Source: Mycolicibacterium wolinskyi (GTDB lineage Bacteria > Actinomycetota > Actinomycetes > Mycobacteriales > Mycobacteriaceae). Taken from it: 64,000 nucleotides of DNA. The DNA is taken from NCBI RefSeq assembly GCF_002101965.1, contig NZ_LQQA01000015.1, positions 620,001 to 684,000 on the forward strand, read 5' to 3'. The position numbers and the translations under genes were made by a program. The stretch's first letter is position 1. The number at the start of each line of letters is the position of its first letter. The notes below the pieces were generated by a model, which was not told the DNA's origin, did no database searches, and saw only the letters and a list, made by a program, of their open reading frames with translations. Positions 43,699 to 52,207 of this stretch are shown in pieces.

Positions 43699-44586
43699 GT
43701 GCAGGCTCTTCTCGATGAGTTCGACGAGTATCTCGCGCTGCAGCGTGGCCGCTCCGAGCACACCCGCCGCGCCTACCTCGGCGACCTCCGGTCGCTGTTC
43801 GAGTACACGAACGGCGGGTTGGAAACCCTGACGCTGCCTCGGTTGCGGTCGTGGCTCGCGGCGCAGGCGGCCGCGGGCGCGGCGCGCACCACACTGGCGC
43901 GCCGCACTTCGGCGGTCAAGACGTTTTGCGCGTGGGCCGTACGGCGGGGCCTGCTGGCCACCGACCCCGCGGTTCGGTTGCAGACCCCCAAGGCGCGCCG
44001 CACGCTGCCTTCGGTGCTACGCCGCGATCAGGCAGTCGAAGCGATGGAGGCGATCAATGCCGCCGCGCAGGAAGGGGATCCGCTTGCTCTGCGGGACCGG
44101 TTGATCGTCGAGATGCTCTACGCCACCGGGATCCGCGTCAGCGAACTGTGTGGGCTCGACGTCGACGACATCGACACCTCGCGCCGCGTTCTCCGGGTGC
44201 TGGGCAAGGGCAACAAACAACGCACCGTGCCGTTCGGCGACCCGGCATATCGGGCCTTGGCCTCATGGCTGTCCGACGGCAGGCCTGCCCTGGCGACACC
44301 GGATTCCGGGGCCGCGTTGCTGCTCGGGGCGCGCGGCCGCCGGCTCGACCCGCGACAGGCGCGCACGGTCGTGCATCAGACCGTGTCCGCGGTGGACGGG
44401 GCACCCGACATCGGGCCACACGGCTTGCGCCACAGTGCGGCCACGCATCTGCTGGAGGGCGGTGCCGATCTGCGCATCGTGCAGGAACTGCTCGGGCACA
44501 CCACGCTGGCCACCACTCAGCTCTACACGCACGTCACGGTCGCACGGCTGCGCGCCGTCCACGACCAGGCCCACCCGCGAGCCTGA
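43699..44586 (+). CDS. xerC: XerC tyrosine recombinase
   Basis: A 295-residue recombinase that resolves chromosome dimers at dif with XerD. The N-terminal SAM-like domain (about 1-85) is followed by the catalytic domain with Arg146 (GIRVSEL), Lys170, His241 and Arg244 (HGLRHS), His267 (LLGHTT) and nucleophile Tyr276 (QLYTHV): a full active site. GTG at 43699. Length and position (equivalent to Rv2894c) mark it as the housekeeping enzyme and not a phage or element integrase. Confidence 0.93.
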   Translation: MQALLDEFDEYLALQRGRSEHTRRAYLGDLRSLFEYTNGGLETLTLPRLRSWLAAQAAAGAARTTLARRTSAVKTFCAWAVRRGLLATDPAVRLQTPKARRTLPSVLRRDQAVEAMEAINAAAQEGDPLALRDRLIVEMLYATGIRVSELCGLDVDDIDTSRRVLRVLGKGNKQRTVPFGDPAYRALASWLSDGRPALATPDSGAALLLGARGRRLDPRQARTVVHQTVSAVDGAPDIGPHGLRHSAATHLLEGGADLRIVQELLGHTTLATTQLYTHVTVARLRAVHDQAHPRA

Positions 44587-44589
44587 TAC

Positions 44590-45462
44590 GTGGTGACCCG
44601 GTCAAGCATCGATCTACCGTCGGGCACGGTTTCCTACCTCACCTGGGAGCCAGATGACCCGACATTGTCGGTCGTCCTGTTACACGGCGGGGGCGTGGAC
44701 AATGCGTCATTGTCGTGGGGCAGCACCGCGCCGCGACTCGCCGAAGCCGGATATCGGGTGATTGCCCCGGACCACCCGGGTTTCGGGCACAGCCCTCCCG
44801 CGCGGCTGCCGGTCACTCAGGAGCGCCTGGTCACCTACGTGGCAGAGCTGACCGAAGCCCTCGAACTCGACCGGTATGCGATCGGTGGACTGTCCTTGGG
44901 TGGGGGAATGGCCATCGGCCACGTACTGGATCGCCCTGATCGCGTGACCGGCGCCATGCTACTGGGCAGTTACGGCATCATGCCGCGGCTGTCCGACGGT
45001 CGGTGGTCGGCGCTGCGGCAACTGGTCACCTGGGTCGCACTTCGTAGCGGCCTGCTCGGCGCGACCACGCGGTGGGTGGGCGGCAACCGGGCAGCGATGA
45101 TGCGCAGCATGCAAGCCCTGATCAAAGATCCGGCGCAACTCACCGGGGAGCTGATGGACGAGATCATGGCCGCCGCACGCCAGCCGGGTGGTTTCGAGGC
45201 TTTCGAGCAGTGGCAGCGCGACCAGGTCAGGTGGAACCGGCAGCGCACCGACTACACCTTGCAACTGGCGTCGTTCCCGTGCCCCGCGCTCATCATTCAC
45301 GGTGAACGCGACGCCGGAGTTCCGGTCACGCACGCTCGCACCGCCGCTCGGCTCATTCCGAATGCGCATCTGAAAATCGTTGCCGGTGCGGGGCATTGGG
45401 TGCAGCGAGATCAGCCCGACATCGTTGCAGAGGCGATGATCGGATTTCTCGACGCACGCTAG
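44590..45462 (+). CDS. Alpha/beta hydrolase
   Basis: A 290-residue alpha/beta-hydrolase from GTG at 44590 (a second GTG follows at once). The oxyanion region is LLHGGGVDNASLSWG, the nucleophile Ser is in GLSLGGG (about 102), the acid Asp in GERDAGVP and the His in AGAGHWVQ near the C-terminus. Substrate unknown. It starts 3 bp after xerC and its last 4 bp overlap the convergent LLM gene. Confidence 0.85.
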   Translation: MVTRSSIDLPSGTVSYLTWEPDDPTLSVVLLHGGGVDNASLSWGSTAPRLAEAGYRVIAPDHPGFGHSPPARLPVTQERLVTYVAELTEALELDRYAIGGLSLGGGMAIGHVLDRPDRVTGAMLLGSYGIMPRLSDGRWSALRQLVTWVALRSGLLGATTRWVGGNRAAMMRSMQALIKDPAQLTGELMDEIMAAARQPGGFEAFEQWQRDQVRWNRQRTDYTLQLASFPCPALIIHGERDAGVPVTHARTAARLIPNAHLKIVAGAGHWVQRDQPDIVAEAMIGFLDAR

Positions 45463-46388
45463 CGCAGCAGCTTGATCACCTCGGCGATGTCGGGCATGGC
45501 CGACTCCCGTCCTGGCCAGGCGTCGAACACGGTCCAGTAGCTGATCCCGAAGCGGCGTTGCCGTTCGGACAGCGCCTCGGCCATCTGCTCGTATGTCCCC
45601 AGCAGTACGAACGGGGATTCGAGCACGAGCTCGGGATCGGCGCCGAGCGGCGCGGCGAATGCCTCGGCCGCGGCGGCCCGGTCATCGGTTCGAATCACGA
45701 CCTGGATCAGGCCGTTGAGTTCGATCGCGTCGAAGCGATCACCGGCGGCGTCGTGCACGACCGCGATCCGGTCCAGCAGGCCCGCGGGGCCGAAGTGGGT
45801 CAGCCGCACCTCGGTCGCGTCGCGGTTGTGGCTGAAACCCGCCAGCCCGGCGATGTCGGCGACGCGACCCGCCAACTGCAGGACCCTGGTGCCGTTGCCG
45901 CCGATCAGGAGCGGCACCGCGACGCCGGGCGCCGCGACGAGCTCGCCGGCACCGGCCCGCACACAGTAGTGCGCACCGTCCACGTCGACGGCCGTACCGG
46001 CCAGCAGTGGCCGGATCACCTCGACGGCCTCGATCAGCCGGTCCACGCGGACACCGCCACGGTCGAACTTGAGGCCGGCCGCGTCGTACTCGGATTTCAT
46101 GTGCCCGGCGCCGAGCCCGAGCTCGAACCGGCCGCCAGAGAGCATCGCCACACTGGCCGACTCACGCGCCGTCTCCACCGGATGCCGCAGATCGTTGTTG
46201 AGCACGAGCGTGCCCGTGTGCAGCCGCGTGGTGTGCGCGCATGCGGTCGCCGCGCCCGCGAATGGGGACAGCGACGCAACGAGATGGTCGGGGATGGTCA
46301 GGACGTCGAACCCGGAACTTTCGACCTCGGCCGCGAATTCGGCGAAATCGGTGGCCCGTGGCAGTGCGGTGTGCAGGCCGAAGCGCAT
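45459..46388 (-). CDS. LLM-class F420-dependent oxidoreductase
   Basis: A 309-residue TIM-barrel protein from the ATG at 46388 (MRFGLHTALPRATDFAEFA). It fits an F420-dependent subfamily that, from memory, is named after a M. smegmatis member of this very neighbourhood (MSMEG_2516). Features: FDVLTIPDHL, GGRFELGLGAGHM, VPLLIGGNGTRVLQLAGRVADI. F420H2 is the likely cofactor; the substrate is unknown. Next upstream gene on the same strand is the M23 peptidase. Confidence 0.85.
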   Translation of the reverse strand: MRFGLHTALPRATDFAEFAAEVESSGFDVLTIPDHLVASLSPFAGAATACAHTTRLHTGTLVLNNDLRHPVETARESASVAMLSGGRFELGLGAGHMKSEYDAAGLKFDRGGVRVDRLIEAVEVIRPLLAGTAVDVDGAHYCVRAGAGELVAAPGVAVPLLIGGNGTRVLQLAGRVADIAGLAGFSHNRDATEVRLTHFGPAGLLDRIAVVHDAAGDRFDAIELNGLIQVVIRTDDRAAAAEAFAAPLGADPELVLESPFVLLGTYEQMAEALSERQRRFGISYWTVFDAWPGRESAMPDIAEVIKLLR

Positions 46389-46443
46389 GGTTCTGTCGCG
46401 ATGGGCCTTCGCGGCCGCCGGGGTGGTCACCTCTTCGAGGGTA

Positions 46444-46950
46444 TTAGCCCGGCACTGGTTTGAGCCGGATCGGCGTCTCGACCAGCAGGCCGAGCGGATC
46501 GACATAGTCGGCTCGCGAGGCCGGGCCCCACATTGCGCCCCAGTGCAGACACGCCGCCACCGGACAGCCGGGATGGCCCGCCATGAGTTCGCCAACAACT
46601 GAACCGGACGCGACGAGCTGGCCCGTCGTCACCGCAGCCCGCACCGGTTCGTAACTGGTGCGAAGGCCGCCGGGGTGGGCGATGGACACCACCGGTCGGC
46701 CGGCGAGGACGCCGGCGAACACCACGGTGCCTGCCGCGGCGGCGTACACCGGTTGTCCCGGTGCGGCGGCCAGATCGACACCGCGATGCCCGCGCTGCCA
46801 GTTGGGGGTAGGGGCGTCGAAGCCGCGGGTGACAGAAGGTCGGGGCGCAACCGGCCACTTCAGCCGGTCACCGTCGGCGTATGCCGGCGCCGCCCATACC
46901 AGAGCGAGGGCCCACAGCGCCATCGACAGCAGAACAGCCAGGTATTTCAC
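46444..46950 (-). CDS. Secreted M23-family (LytM-like) peptidase
   Basis: A 168-residue exported protein starting at GTG 46950: signal peptide (VKYLAVLLSMALWALALVWAAP, cleaved after AYA), then an M23 domain with HRGVDLA (metal His and Asp) and a final CLHWG. In most M23 enzymes the second site is H-x-H; here the first His is Cys, as I recall is common in this actinobacterial group, so endopeptidase activity is uncertain. In M. tuberculosis the equivalent Rv2891 is divergent from rpsB. Here rpsB is absent and PE5 follows. The open frame extends far upstream but without coding character. Confidence 0.85.
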   Translation of the reverse strand: MKYLAVLLSMALWALALVWAAPAYADGDRLKWPVAPRPSVTRGFDAPTPNWQRGHRGVDLAAAPGQPVYAAAAGTVVFAGVLAGRPVVSIAHPGGLRTSYEPVRAAVTTGQLVASGSVVGELMAGHPGCPVAACLHWGAMWGPASRADYVDPLGLLVETPIRLKPVPG

Positions 46951-47336
46951 CCGTTCAGTCCACCGAAACCCGCGGCGTCGCAGTAGTCCGAATCGCGCCG
47001 GTTGTGGATAAGTACCGAAAACCGGGGGGCAGGCAAACGGGTGTACATTGCTGGGCGATGGGGTGTGGGCGGTCGCAGCTATGTATCCCGGTGCCCGTAT
47101 CGCCGTTTCAGCGTCAAGCGCCGCTGTGGCCGGATTGTGGCGGTTAGCCTCGCAAACCGCGTGCCGCGGAGGTAGGGGTCGACAGCGACCGCCGCTACTC
47201 GTACAGTGGCCGCAGCAACATGGCAAACAAGAGTGGAGCCGGGGGAGGCTCTGGATTGTTGTGAGGTAGCGAATTCTCACCGGGTGTCTGGTGGCCCGGT
47301 GACCGGCGGCTTGTTCGGTGAACGGGGAGGATGACT
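46951..47336. other. Intergenic region spanning a gene-order junction
   Basis: To the left gene order follows Rv2898c-Rv2891; to the right it follows Rv0285-Rv0296c. The expected rpsB (left context) and eccC3 (right context) are both missing. The region contains a good promoter (47179-47207), a possible 14-codon frame (47220-47264) and a hairpin with arms CACCGGG/CCCGGTG (47278-47301). The exact breakpoint cannot be placed; a short frame reading VSGGPVTGGLFGERGG to a stop at 47332-47334 might be the eccC3 end. Confidence 0.6.
47179..47207 (+). promoter_or_regulatory. Candidate sigma-70 promoter in front of PE5
   Basis: TCGACA (47179-47184), 17-bp spacer, TACAGT (47202-47207). Expected transcript start is near 47214. 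It could drive the ESX-3 genes here; whether it originally served rpsB or the PE5 unit is unknown. Confidence 0.5.
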
Positions 47337-47648
47337 GTGACATTGCGGGTTTTGCCTGAAGGTTTGTCCGCTGCCGGTACGGCGGTGGAGGCGTTGACGG
47401 CGCGGTTGGCGGCCGCGCATGCGGCGGCGGCGCCGGTGGTGTCGACGGTGGTTCCGCCTGCCGCTGACGCGGTTTCGTTGCAGACGGCCACGGGATTCAG
47501 TGCGCACGGTGCGCAGCATTCGGCGCTGGCCGCCCATGGTGTGGAGGAGCTGGGCCGGTCCGGCCTCGGCGTCGGCGAGTCGGGCGCGAGCTATGCGACC
47601 GGTGATGTGATGGCGGCGTCGTCGTACCTGATCGCGCGCGGCGTCTGA
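47337..47648 (+). CDS. PE5: PE-family protein of ESX-3 (PE5-like)
   Basis: A 103-residue PE protein. The ATG at 47331 touches GGAGG with no spacing, whereas the GTG at 47337 has a 6-base gap and yields TLRVLPEGL, matching M. tuberculosis PE5; the GTG is therefore chosen. The helical hairpin carries the PE motif (LPEG) and a C-terminal YxxxD/E-like export signal region (SGASYATGD). It pairs with the PPE protein encoded 1 bp downstream and is exported through ESX-3, linked to iron-siderophore use. Confidence 0.92.
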   Translation: MTLRVLPEGLSAAGTAVEALTARLAAAHAAAAPVVSTVVPPAADAVSLQTATGFSAHGAQHSALAAHGVEELGRSGLGVGESGASYATGDVMAASSYLIARGV

Positions 47649-47649
47649 G

Positions 47650-49218
47650 ATGACCGCGCCGATCTGGATGGCCCTGCCGCCGGAGGTGCATTCGGCGCTG
47701 CTGTCCAGCGGGCCGGGCCCGGGGTCGTTGTTGGCCGCGGCGGGGGCTTGGCAGTCGCTGAGCGCTGAATATGCCTCGGCGGCAGCCGAATTGACGACGG
47801 TGCTGGGCGGGGTGCAGGCCGGGGCGTGGGAGGGGCCGAGCGCGGAGCAGTACGTGGCGGCCCACGGCCCGTACCTGACCTGGCTGGCGCAGCAGGCGGC
47901 GAACAGTGCTGCGGTGGGGGTTCAGCACGAGACGGCGGCGGCAGCGTATTCGACGGCGTTGGCGGCCATGCCGACGCTGCCGGAACTGGCGCTCAACCAT
48001 GTGGTGCACGGCGTGCTCGTGGCGACGAACTTCTTCGGTATCAACACGATTCCGATCGCGCTCAACGAGGCCGATTATGTGCGGATGTGGGTTCAGGCCG
48101 CGACGACGATGAGTACGTATCAGGCGGTGTCGGGTGCGGCGGTCGCCGCGACACCGACGACCTTGCCGGCGCCCTTCGTCCTCAAGCCGGGTGTGGGCGA
48201 GGCGGGCACCGCATCGGCGAATGCGCAGCAGATGGCCGCACAGGGGCAGGCTACGGATTCCGGTACCGCGCTGCAGAATTCGAACATCATCAGCGATCTG
48301 CTTGAGCAGTATCTGCAGAATGTCCCGGGCGGACAGGAGATCATCGACTTCCTGAAGGACCCGATCGGCAATCTCGGCAAGCTCATCGACGACTTCATGA
48401 CCAACCCGTCGGCTGCGCTCGTCACGTGGGGGCCCTTGCTGTTCGCGGTCGCCTATCAGGTGTTCTTCAACCTCGTGGGCTGGCCGACATGGGCCATGAT
48501 CTTGGCGTCGCCGTTCCTGATCCCGGCTTTGGTCGCGCTCGGCATCACCGGTCTGGTGCTGCTCATCGATCACCTCACGCAGCCGCCCGCCGACATTGCG
48601 CCCGAAGACAATCCCGCGGCCGTGACCCCGCGTGCCGAGCAACAGAACCAGTACCCGCTGGCCGGGCTGCCCGCTCCCGGTGGTGGAGCGGTTGGCACCG
48701 TGGGCGCACCCGGTGGCGGCGCGTCAGCGGCGACGGCCCCTGGCGCACCGGCCGCGCCGGCCGCTCCGTTGCCCATGTATGCGGTCGCGGGCCGCGATCC
48801 GGGTGAGGGGTTCACGCCGACGTTGCGAGACAAGTCGAGTGTGCAGGCTCCGGCGTCGGGGGTTCCGGCGGCGGCTTCTGGGGTGGCGGCGTCGTTGGCG
48901 GCGCGGCGTAAGCGGCGGCGTAAGCGTGGTGCTGAGGTCGAGGAGCATGCGTATGCCGATGCCTATATGGACTATGAGGGTCCGGGTGCTGATCCGGCGC
49001 CGGAGCCGCGGACGGGGGTGCGGGCTTCGGAGCGGGGTGCGGGGGCGATGGGGTTCAGTGGTACGGCGGCGCGGTCGGATGCGGCTGCGGCGGGGTTGAC
49101 GACGTTGTCGGGTGACAGTTTCGACGATCGGCCGGTCAGTCCGATGCTGCCGGGCACCTGGGACCCCGACGCGCCCAACGTGATTCCGCCCGATCCGGGA
49201 GGGGGTTCGCGCAACTGA
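47650..49218 (+). CDS. PPE4: PPE-family protein of ESX-3 (PPE4-like)
   Basis: A 522-residue PPE protein with Pro-Pro-Glu at residues 10-12 (WMALPPEVHSALL). The first 175 or so residues are the conserved helical domain that binds PE5 and is recognised by EspG3; a central hydrophobic region (about 255-305) is followed by a Pro/Ala/Gly-rich tail with a basic AARRKRRRKRGAE patch near 415-430. It is longer than a bare PPE domain. Exported with PE5. Confidence 0.92.
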   Translation: MTAPIWMALPPEVHSALLSSGPGPGSLLAAAGAWQSLSAEYASAAAELTTVLGGVQAGAWEGPSAEQYVAAHGPYLTWLAQQAANSAAVGVQHETAAAAYSTALAAMPTLPELALNHVVHGVLVATNFFGINTIPIALNEADYVRMWVQAATTMSTYQAVSGAAVAATPTTLPAPFVLKPGVGEAGTASANAQQMAAQGQATDSGTALQNSNIISDLLEQYLQNVPGGQEIIDFLKDPIGNLGKLIDDFMTNPSAALVTWGPLLFAVAYQVFFNLVGWPTWAMILASPFLIPALVALGITGLVLLIDHLTQPPADIAPEDNPAAVTPRAEQQNQYPLAGLPAPGGGAVGTVGAPGGGASAATAPGAPAAPAAPLPMYAVAGRDPGEGFTPTLRDKSSVQAPASGVPAAASGVAASLAARRKRRRKRGAEVEEHAYADAYMDYEGPGADPAPEPRTGVRASERGAGAMGFSGTAARSDAAAAGLTTLSGDSFDDRPVSPMLPGTWDPDAPNVIPPDPGGGSRN

Positions 49219-49279
49219 CCGGACCGCTTCTGCACTTTCGCATGCACCACATACCGCTATCGATTCGAAAGGAACATCC

Positions 49280-49573
49280 ATGAGCATGTTGGACGCTCAC
49301 ATTCCCCAGCTGGTTGCCTCTGAGGCGGCGTTCGGGGCCAAGGCTGCGTTGATGCGCAGCACGATCGCGCAGGCCGAGCAGGCGGCGATGTCGTCGCAGG
49401 CGTTTCACATGGGTGAGGCGTCGGCGGCGTTTCAGGCTGCTCATGCCCGGTTTGTCGAGGTGTCGGCGAAGGTCAATGCGCTGCTGGATATCGCTCAGCT
49501 GAACTTGGGTGATGCGGCCGGTACGTATGTGGCCCAGGATGCCGCCGCGGCCAGCACCTACACCGTTATCTGA
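49280..49573 (+). CDS. esxG: WXG100-family EsxG
   Basis: A 97-residue helical-hairpin protein almost collinear with M. tuberculosis EsxG: MSMLDAHIPQLVASEAAF at the start, SQAFHMGEASAAFQAAHARF at the turn and AGTYVAQDAAAASTY at the end with the YxxxD export signal. Like EsxG it lacks a true WxG at the turn. It forms a zinc-binding heterodimer with EsxH and is secreted by ESX-3. ATG at 49280 is preceded by a GAAAGGA site. Confidence 0.95.
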   Translation: MSMLDAHIPQLVASEAAFGAKAALMRSTIAQAEQAAMSSQAFHMGEASAAFQAAHARFVEVSAKVNALLDIAQLNLGDAAGTYVAQDAAAASTYTVI

Positions 49574-49602
49574 CCGGATCTCGAACGGATATAGGAGTTT
49601 TC

Positions 49603-49890
49603 ATGTCTCAGATCATGTACAACTACCCGGCGATGCTGGCGCATGCTGCCGAGATGAACACCTATTCGGGTGCGTTGCATGCGGTGGGTGCCGATATCGC
49701 TGCCGAGCAGGCGGCGTTGGGCAGTGCTTGGCAGGGTGACACCGGGATGACCTATCAGGCGTGGCAGGCGCAGTGGAACCAGGCCATGGAGGAGCTGGTG
49801 CGTGCCTACCGGTCGATGGCGGCCACCCATGAGACCAACACCATCTCGATGAACGCCCGGGACCAGGCCGAGGGAGCCAAGTGGGGCTGA
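49603..49890 (+). CDS. esxH: WXG100-family EsxH (TB10.4-like)
   Basis: A 95-residue partner of EsxG. It has the WQG turn (SAWQGDTGMTYQAWQAQWNQAMEELVRAY), N-terminal MSQIMYNYPAML and C-terminal ARDQAEGAKWG, all as in EsxH. Secreted as a dimer with EsxG. Starts 29 bp after esxG behind TAGGAG; the pair is clearly co-transcribed. Confidence 0.96.
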   Translation: MSQIMYNYPAMLAHAAEMNTYSGALHAVGADIAAEQAALGSAWQGDTGMTYQAWQAQWNQAMEELVRAYRSMAATHETNTISMNARDQAEGAKWG

Positions 49891-49915
49891 TGTTCGGTCT
49901 TTCAGATAGGACATA

Positions 49916-50782
49916 GTGGGAGCCAACGCAGTCGAGCTGACCACCGAGCAGGCCTGGTACATCGCAGATGTGCTCGGGGCCGGGGCGTTTCCGTGGGTGC
50001 TGGCGATCACGCCGCCCTACAGCGAACCGGCTCAGCGGTCCGGCTTTGTCGCCGAACAGACCGCAGAACTGACTCGGATGGGTGTGCTCAATTCCGGTGG
50101 CGAGGTCAATCCTCTTGTCGCCCAGTGGGTCAGGCTGACCTGCCGGGCGGCGCAGTGGCTTGACCTGCGCTTCGTCTCGGGGCCTGGTGATCTGTTGCGC
50201 GGCATTGTGGGGCGCCGCGACGGTCGTACCGTCGTCGCGTTGCGCAACGCGCAGCTGGTCACGTTCACCGAGATGGACATCAGCCATCCGCACGCCCTGG
50301 TACCGGTGCTCACGGCGGGTCTGTCGCAGCGCCGGCCGGCGCGGTTCGAGGAGTTCGCGCTCCCGGCCGCCGCAGGCGCCCGCGCCGACGAGCAGATCCG
50401 CAACGGCACCCCGCTGGCTGAAGTGCTGGGATTCCTCGGAGTCCCGGCATCGGCCCGCCCCGTGGTGGAATCGGTGTTCGAAGGCCGGCGCACCTACGTC
50501 GAGATCGTTGCCGGAGAGCACCGTGACGGTCACCGTGTCACTACCCAAGTGGGCGTCAGCGTGGTTGACACCCCACAGGGCCGGATCCTGGTCTCACCGT
50601 CGAAAGCCTTTGACGGGGAATGGATCTCGACCTTTACGGCGGGCAGTGCCGATGCGATCGCCGCGGCGATCGAGCGGCTGACCGCATCCCTGCCCAGCGG
50701 CTCGTGGTTCCCCGACCATCCGCTCACCCGCGACTTCGACGAAGCCGCGGCACCTCACCGAGAAATACCCCAGAAAGCATAG
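49916..50782 (+). CDS. espG3: ESX-3 chaperone EspG3
   Basis: A 288-residue cytosolic chaperone that holds the PPE tip of PE5-PPE4 and delivers it to the secretion machine. ELTTEQAWYIADVLGAG at the start, RTVVALRNAQLVTFTEMDI and DTPQGRILVSPSKAFDGEW are characteristic. GTG at 49916, 25 bp after esxH. The next gene begins 2 bp after its stop. Confidence 0.93.
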   Translation: MGANAVELTTEQAWYIADVLGAGAFPWVLAITPPYSEPAQRSGFVAEQTAELTRMGVLNSGGEVNPLVAQWVRLTCRAAQWLDLRFVSGPGDLLRGIVGRRDGRTVVALRNAQLVTFTEMDISHPHALVPVLTAGLSQRRPARFEEFALPAAAGARADEQIRNGTPLAEVLGFLGVPASARPVVESVFEGRRTYVEIVAGEHRDGHRVTTQVGVSVVDTPQGRILVSPSKAFDGEWISTFTAGSADAIAAAIERLTASLPSGSWFPDHPLTRDFDEAAAPHREIPQKA

Positions 50783-50784
50783 GA

Positions 50785-52200
50785 ATGTCCGAGAACACTG
50801 TGATGCCGATCGTCCGGGTGGCCGTGCTGGCCGCTGGAGACGACGGTGGCCGGCTGACCGAGATGGCGTTGCCGTCCGAGTTGCCGCTGCGCGAAATCCT
50901 GCCCGCGGTCCAGCGCATCGTGCTGCCCGCAGGCGGCGATGACGGCGCGAGCGCCCCGGACCCGGTGCGGCTCAGCCTGGCCCCGGTCGGCGGAGCACCG
51001 TTCAGCCTGGACGCCACGCTTGACACGGTCGGTGTCGTGGACGGCGATCTGCTTGCCCTGCAAGCGGTTCCGGCCGGTCCGCCGGCACCGCGCATCGTCG
51101 AAGACATCGCCGACGCCGCCGTCATCTTCTCGGCCGCCCGGCAGCATCCCTGGGGTGCCCCGCACATCGCGCGGGCAGCCGCGCTTGCCTTGATCGGGTT
51201 GATCCTCGTCGGCACGGGCCTCGCGGTCGCCCACCGAGTGATCACCGATGAGATGCTCGGGCTGTTCGTCGTGAGCGGGATCGCCGTCGCCACCGTGCTC
51301 GGTGCGCTGTCGGTGCGCGGCCGGTTCCCGGTGTTCGGCACGGCCCTCGCGGTCACCGCGCTGGTGCCCGTCGCGGCGGCGTTCGCCCTGGGCGTGCCAG
51401 GCGAATTCGGTGCGCCCAATGTGCTGCTCGCCGCCGCCGGGGTGGCCGCGTGGTCGCTGATCAGCATGGCGAGCTCCGGCGACGACCGCGGCATCGCGGT
51501 GTTCACCGCCACTGCGGTGGCCGGTATCGGCGTGCTGCTGGTGGCCGGTGCTGCCGCGCTGTGGGAACTCTCGTCGACCATCCTCGGCTGCGCACTGGTG
51601 CTGCTCGGGCTGCTCGTCACCGTCCAGGCCGCGCAACTGTCGGCGATGTGGGCGCGCTTCCCGCTCCCGGTCATCCCGGCGCCGGGCGATCCGACGCCGG
51701 CCGCCCAGCCGCTGTCGGTTCTGGCCGACCTTCCGCGTCGGGTTCGGGTGAGCCAGTCGCACCAGACCGGTGTGATCGCGGCCGGTGTGCTGTTGGCCGT
51801 GACCGGGTCGCTGGCGTTGGTCGGTTCGGCCACGGCCTCGCCGTGGGCCTGGTACATCGTCGTGGCAGCCGCTGCGGGTGCCGCCCTGCGGGCCCGGGTA
51901 TGGGATTCCGCGGCGTGCAAGGCGTGGCTGCTGGGCCACTCGTACCTGCTGACCGTCGTCCTGCTGGTCGCCTTCGCGATCGACGGACGCTACGAGGCGG
52001 CATGGTGGGCGCTGGCCGTGCTCGCCGCGCTGGTTCTCGTGTGGGTCGTCGCGGCGCTCAATCCGGCCATCGCCAATCCCGAGACGTACTCGCTGCCGAT
52101 GCGTCGGCTCGTCGGTTTCCTGGCTTCCGGTATCGACGCTTCACTGATTCCGGTGATGGCCTTCCTCGTCGGGCTGTTCAGCCTGGTTCTCGACAGGTGA
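50785..52200 (+). CDS. eccD3: ESX-3 membrane channel component EccD3
   Basis: A 471-residue integral membrane protein. Residues 1-95 form a ubiquitin-like cytosolic domain (IVRVAVLAAGDDGGRLTEMALPSELPLREILPAV); eleven or so membrane helices follow from about 130 to the end. EccD dimers line the ESX membrane complex. The ATG at 50785 is 2 bp after espG3 and gives the family's N-terminus; the longer open frame back to 50620 is a shadow of espG3. Its partners EccB3 and EccC3 are not in the window. Confidence 0.94.
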   Translation: MSENTVMPIVRVAVLAAGDDGGRLTEMALPSELPLREILPAVQRIVLPAGGDDGASAPDPVRLSLAPVGGAPFSLDATLDTVGVVDGDLLALQAVPAGPPAPRIVEDIADAAVIFSAARQHPWGAPHIARAAALALIGLILVGTGLAVAHRVITDEMLGLFVVSGIAVATVLGALSVRGRFPVFGTALAVTALVPVAAAFALGVPGEFGAPNVLLAAAGVAAWSLISMASSGDDRGIAVFTATAVAGIGVLLVAGAAALWELSSTILGCALVLLGLLVTVQAAQLSAMWARFPLPVIPAPGDPTPAAQPLSVLADLPRRVRVSQSHQTGVIAAGVLLAVTGSLALVGSATASPWAWYIVVAAAAGAALRARVWDSAACKAWLLGHSYLLTVVLLVAFAIDGRYEAAWWALAVLAALVLVWVVAALNPAIANPETYSLPMRRLVGFLASGIDASLIPVMAFLVGLFSLVLDR

Positions 52201-52207
52201 TGAATCG

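Noticed and set aside
43699..44586. Tyrosine recombinase as sign of a mobile element next to the junction
   Set aside because: Length, full active site and position beside viuB and the M23 gene match housekeeping XerC; no attachment repeats or element genes nearby.
47331..47336. ATG at 47331 as the PE5 start
   Set aside because: It directly abuts GGAGG; the GTG six bases later has correct spacing and gives the conserved N-terminus.
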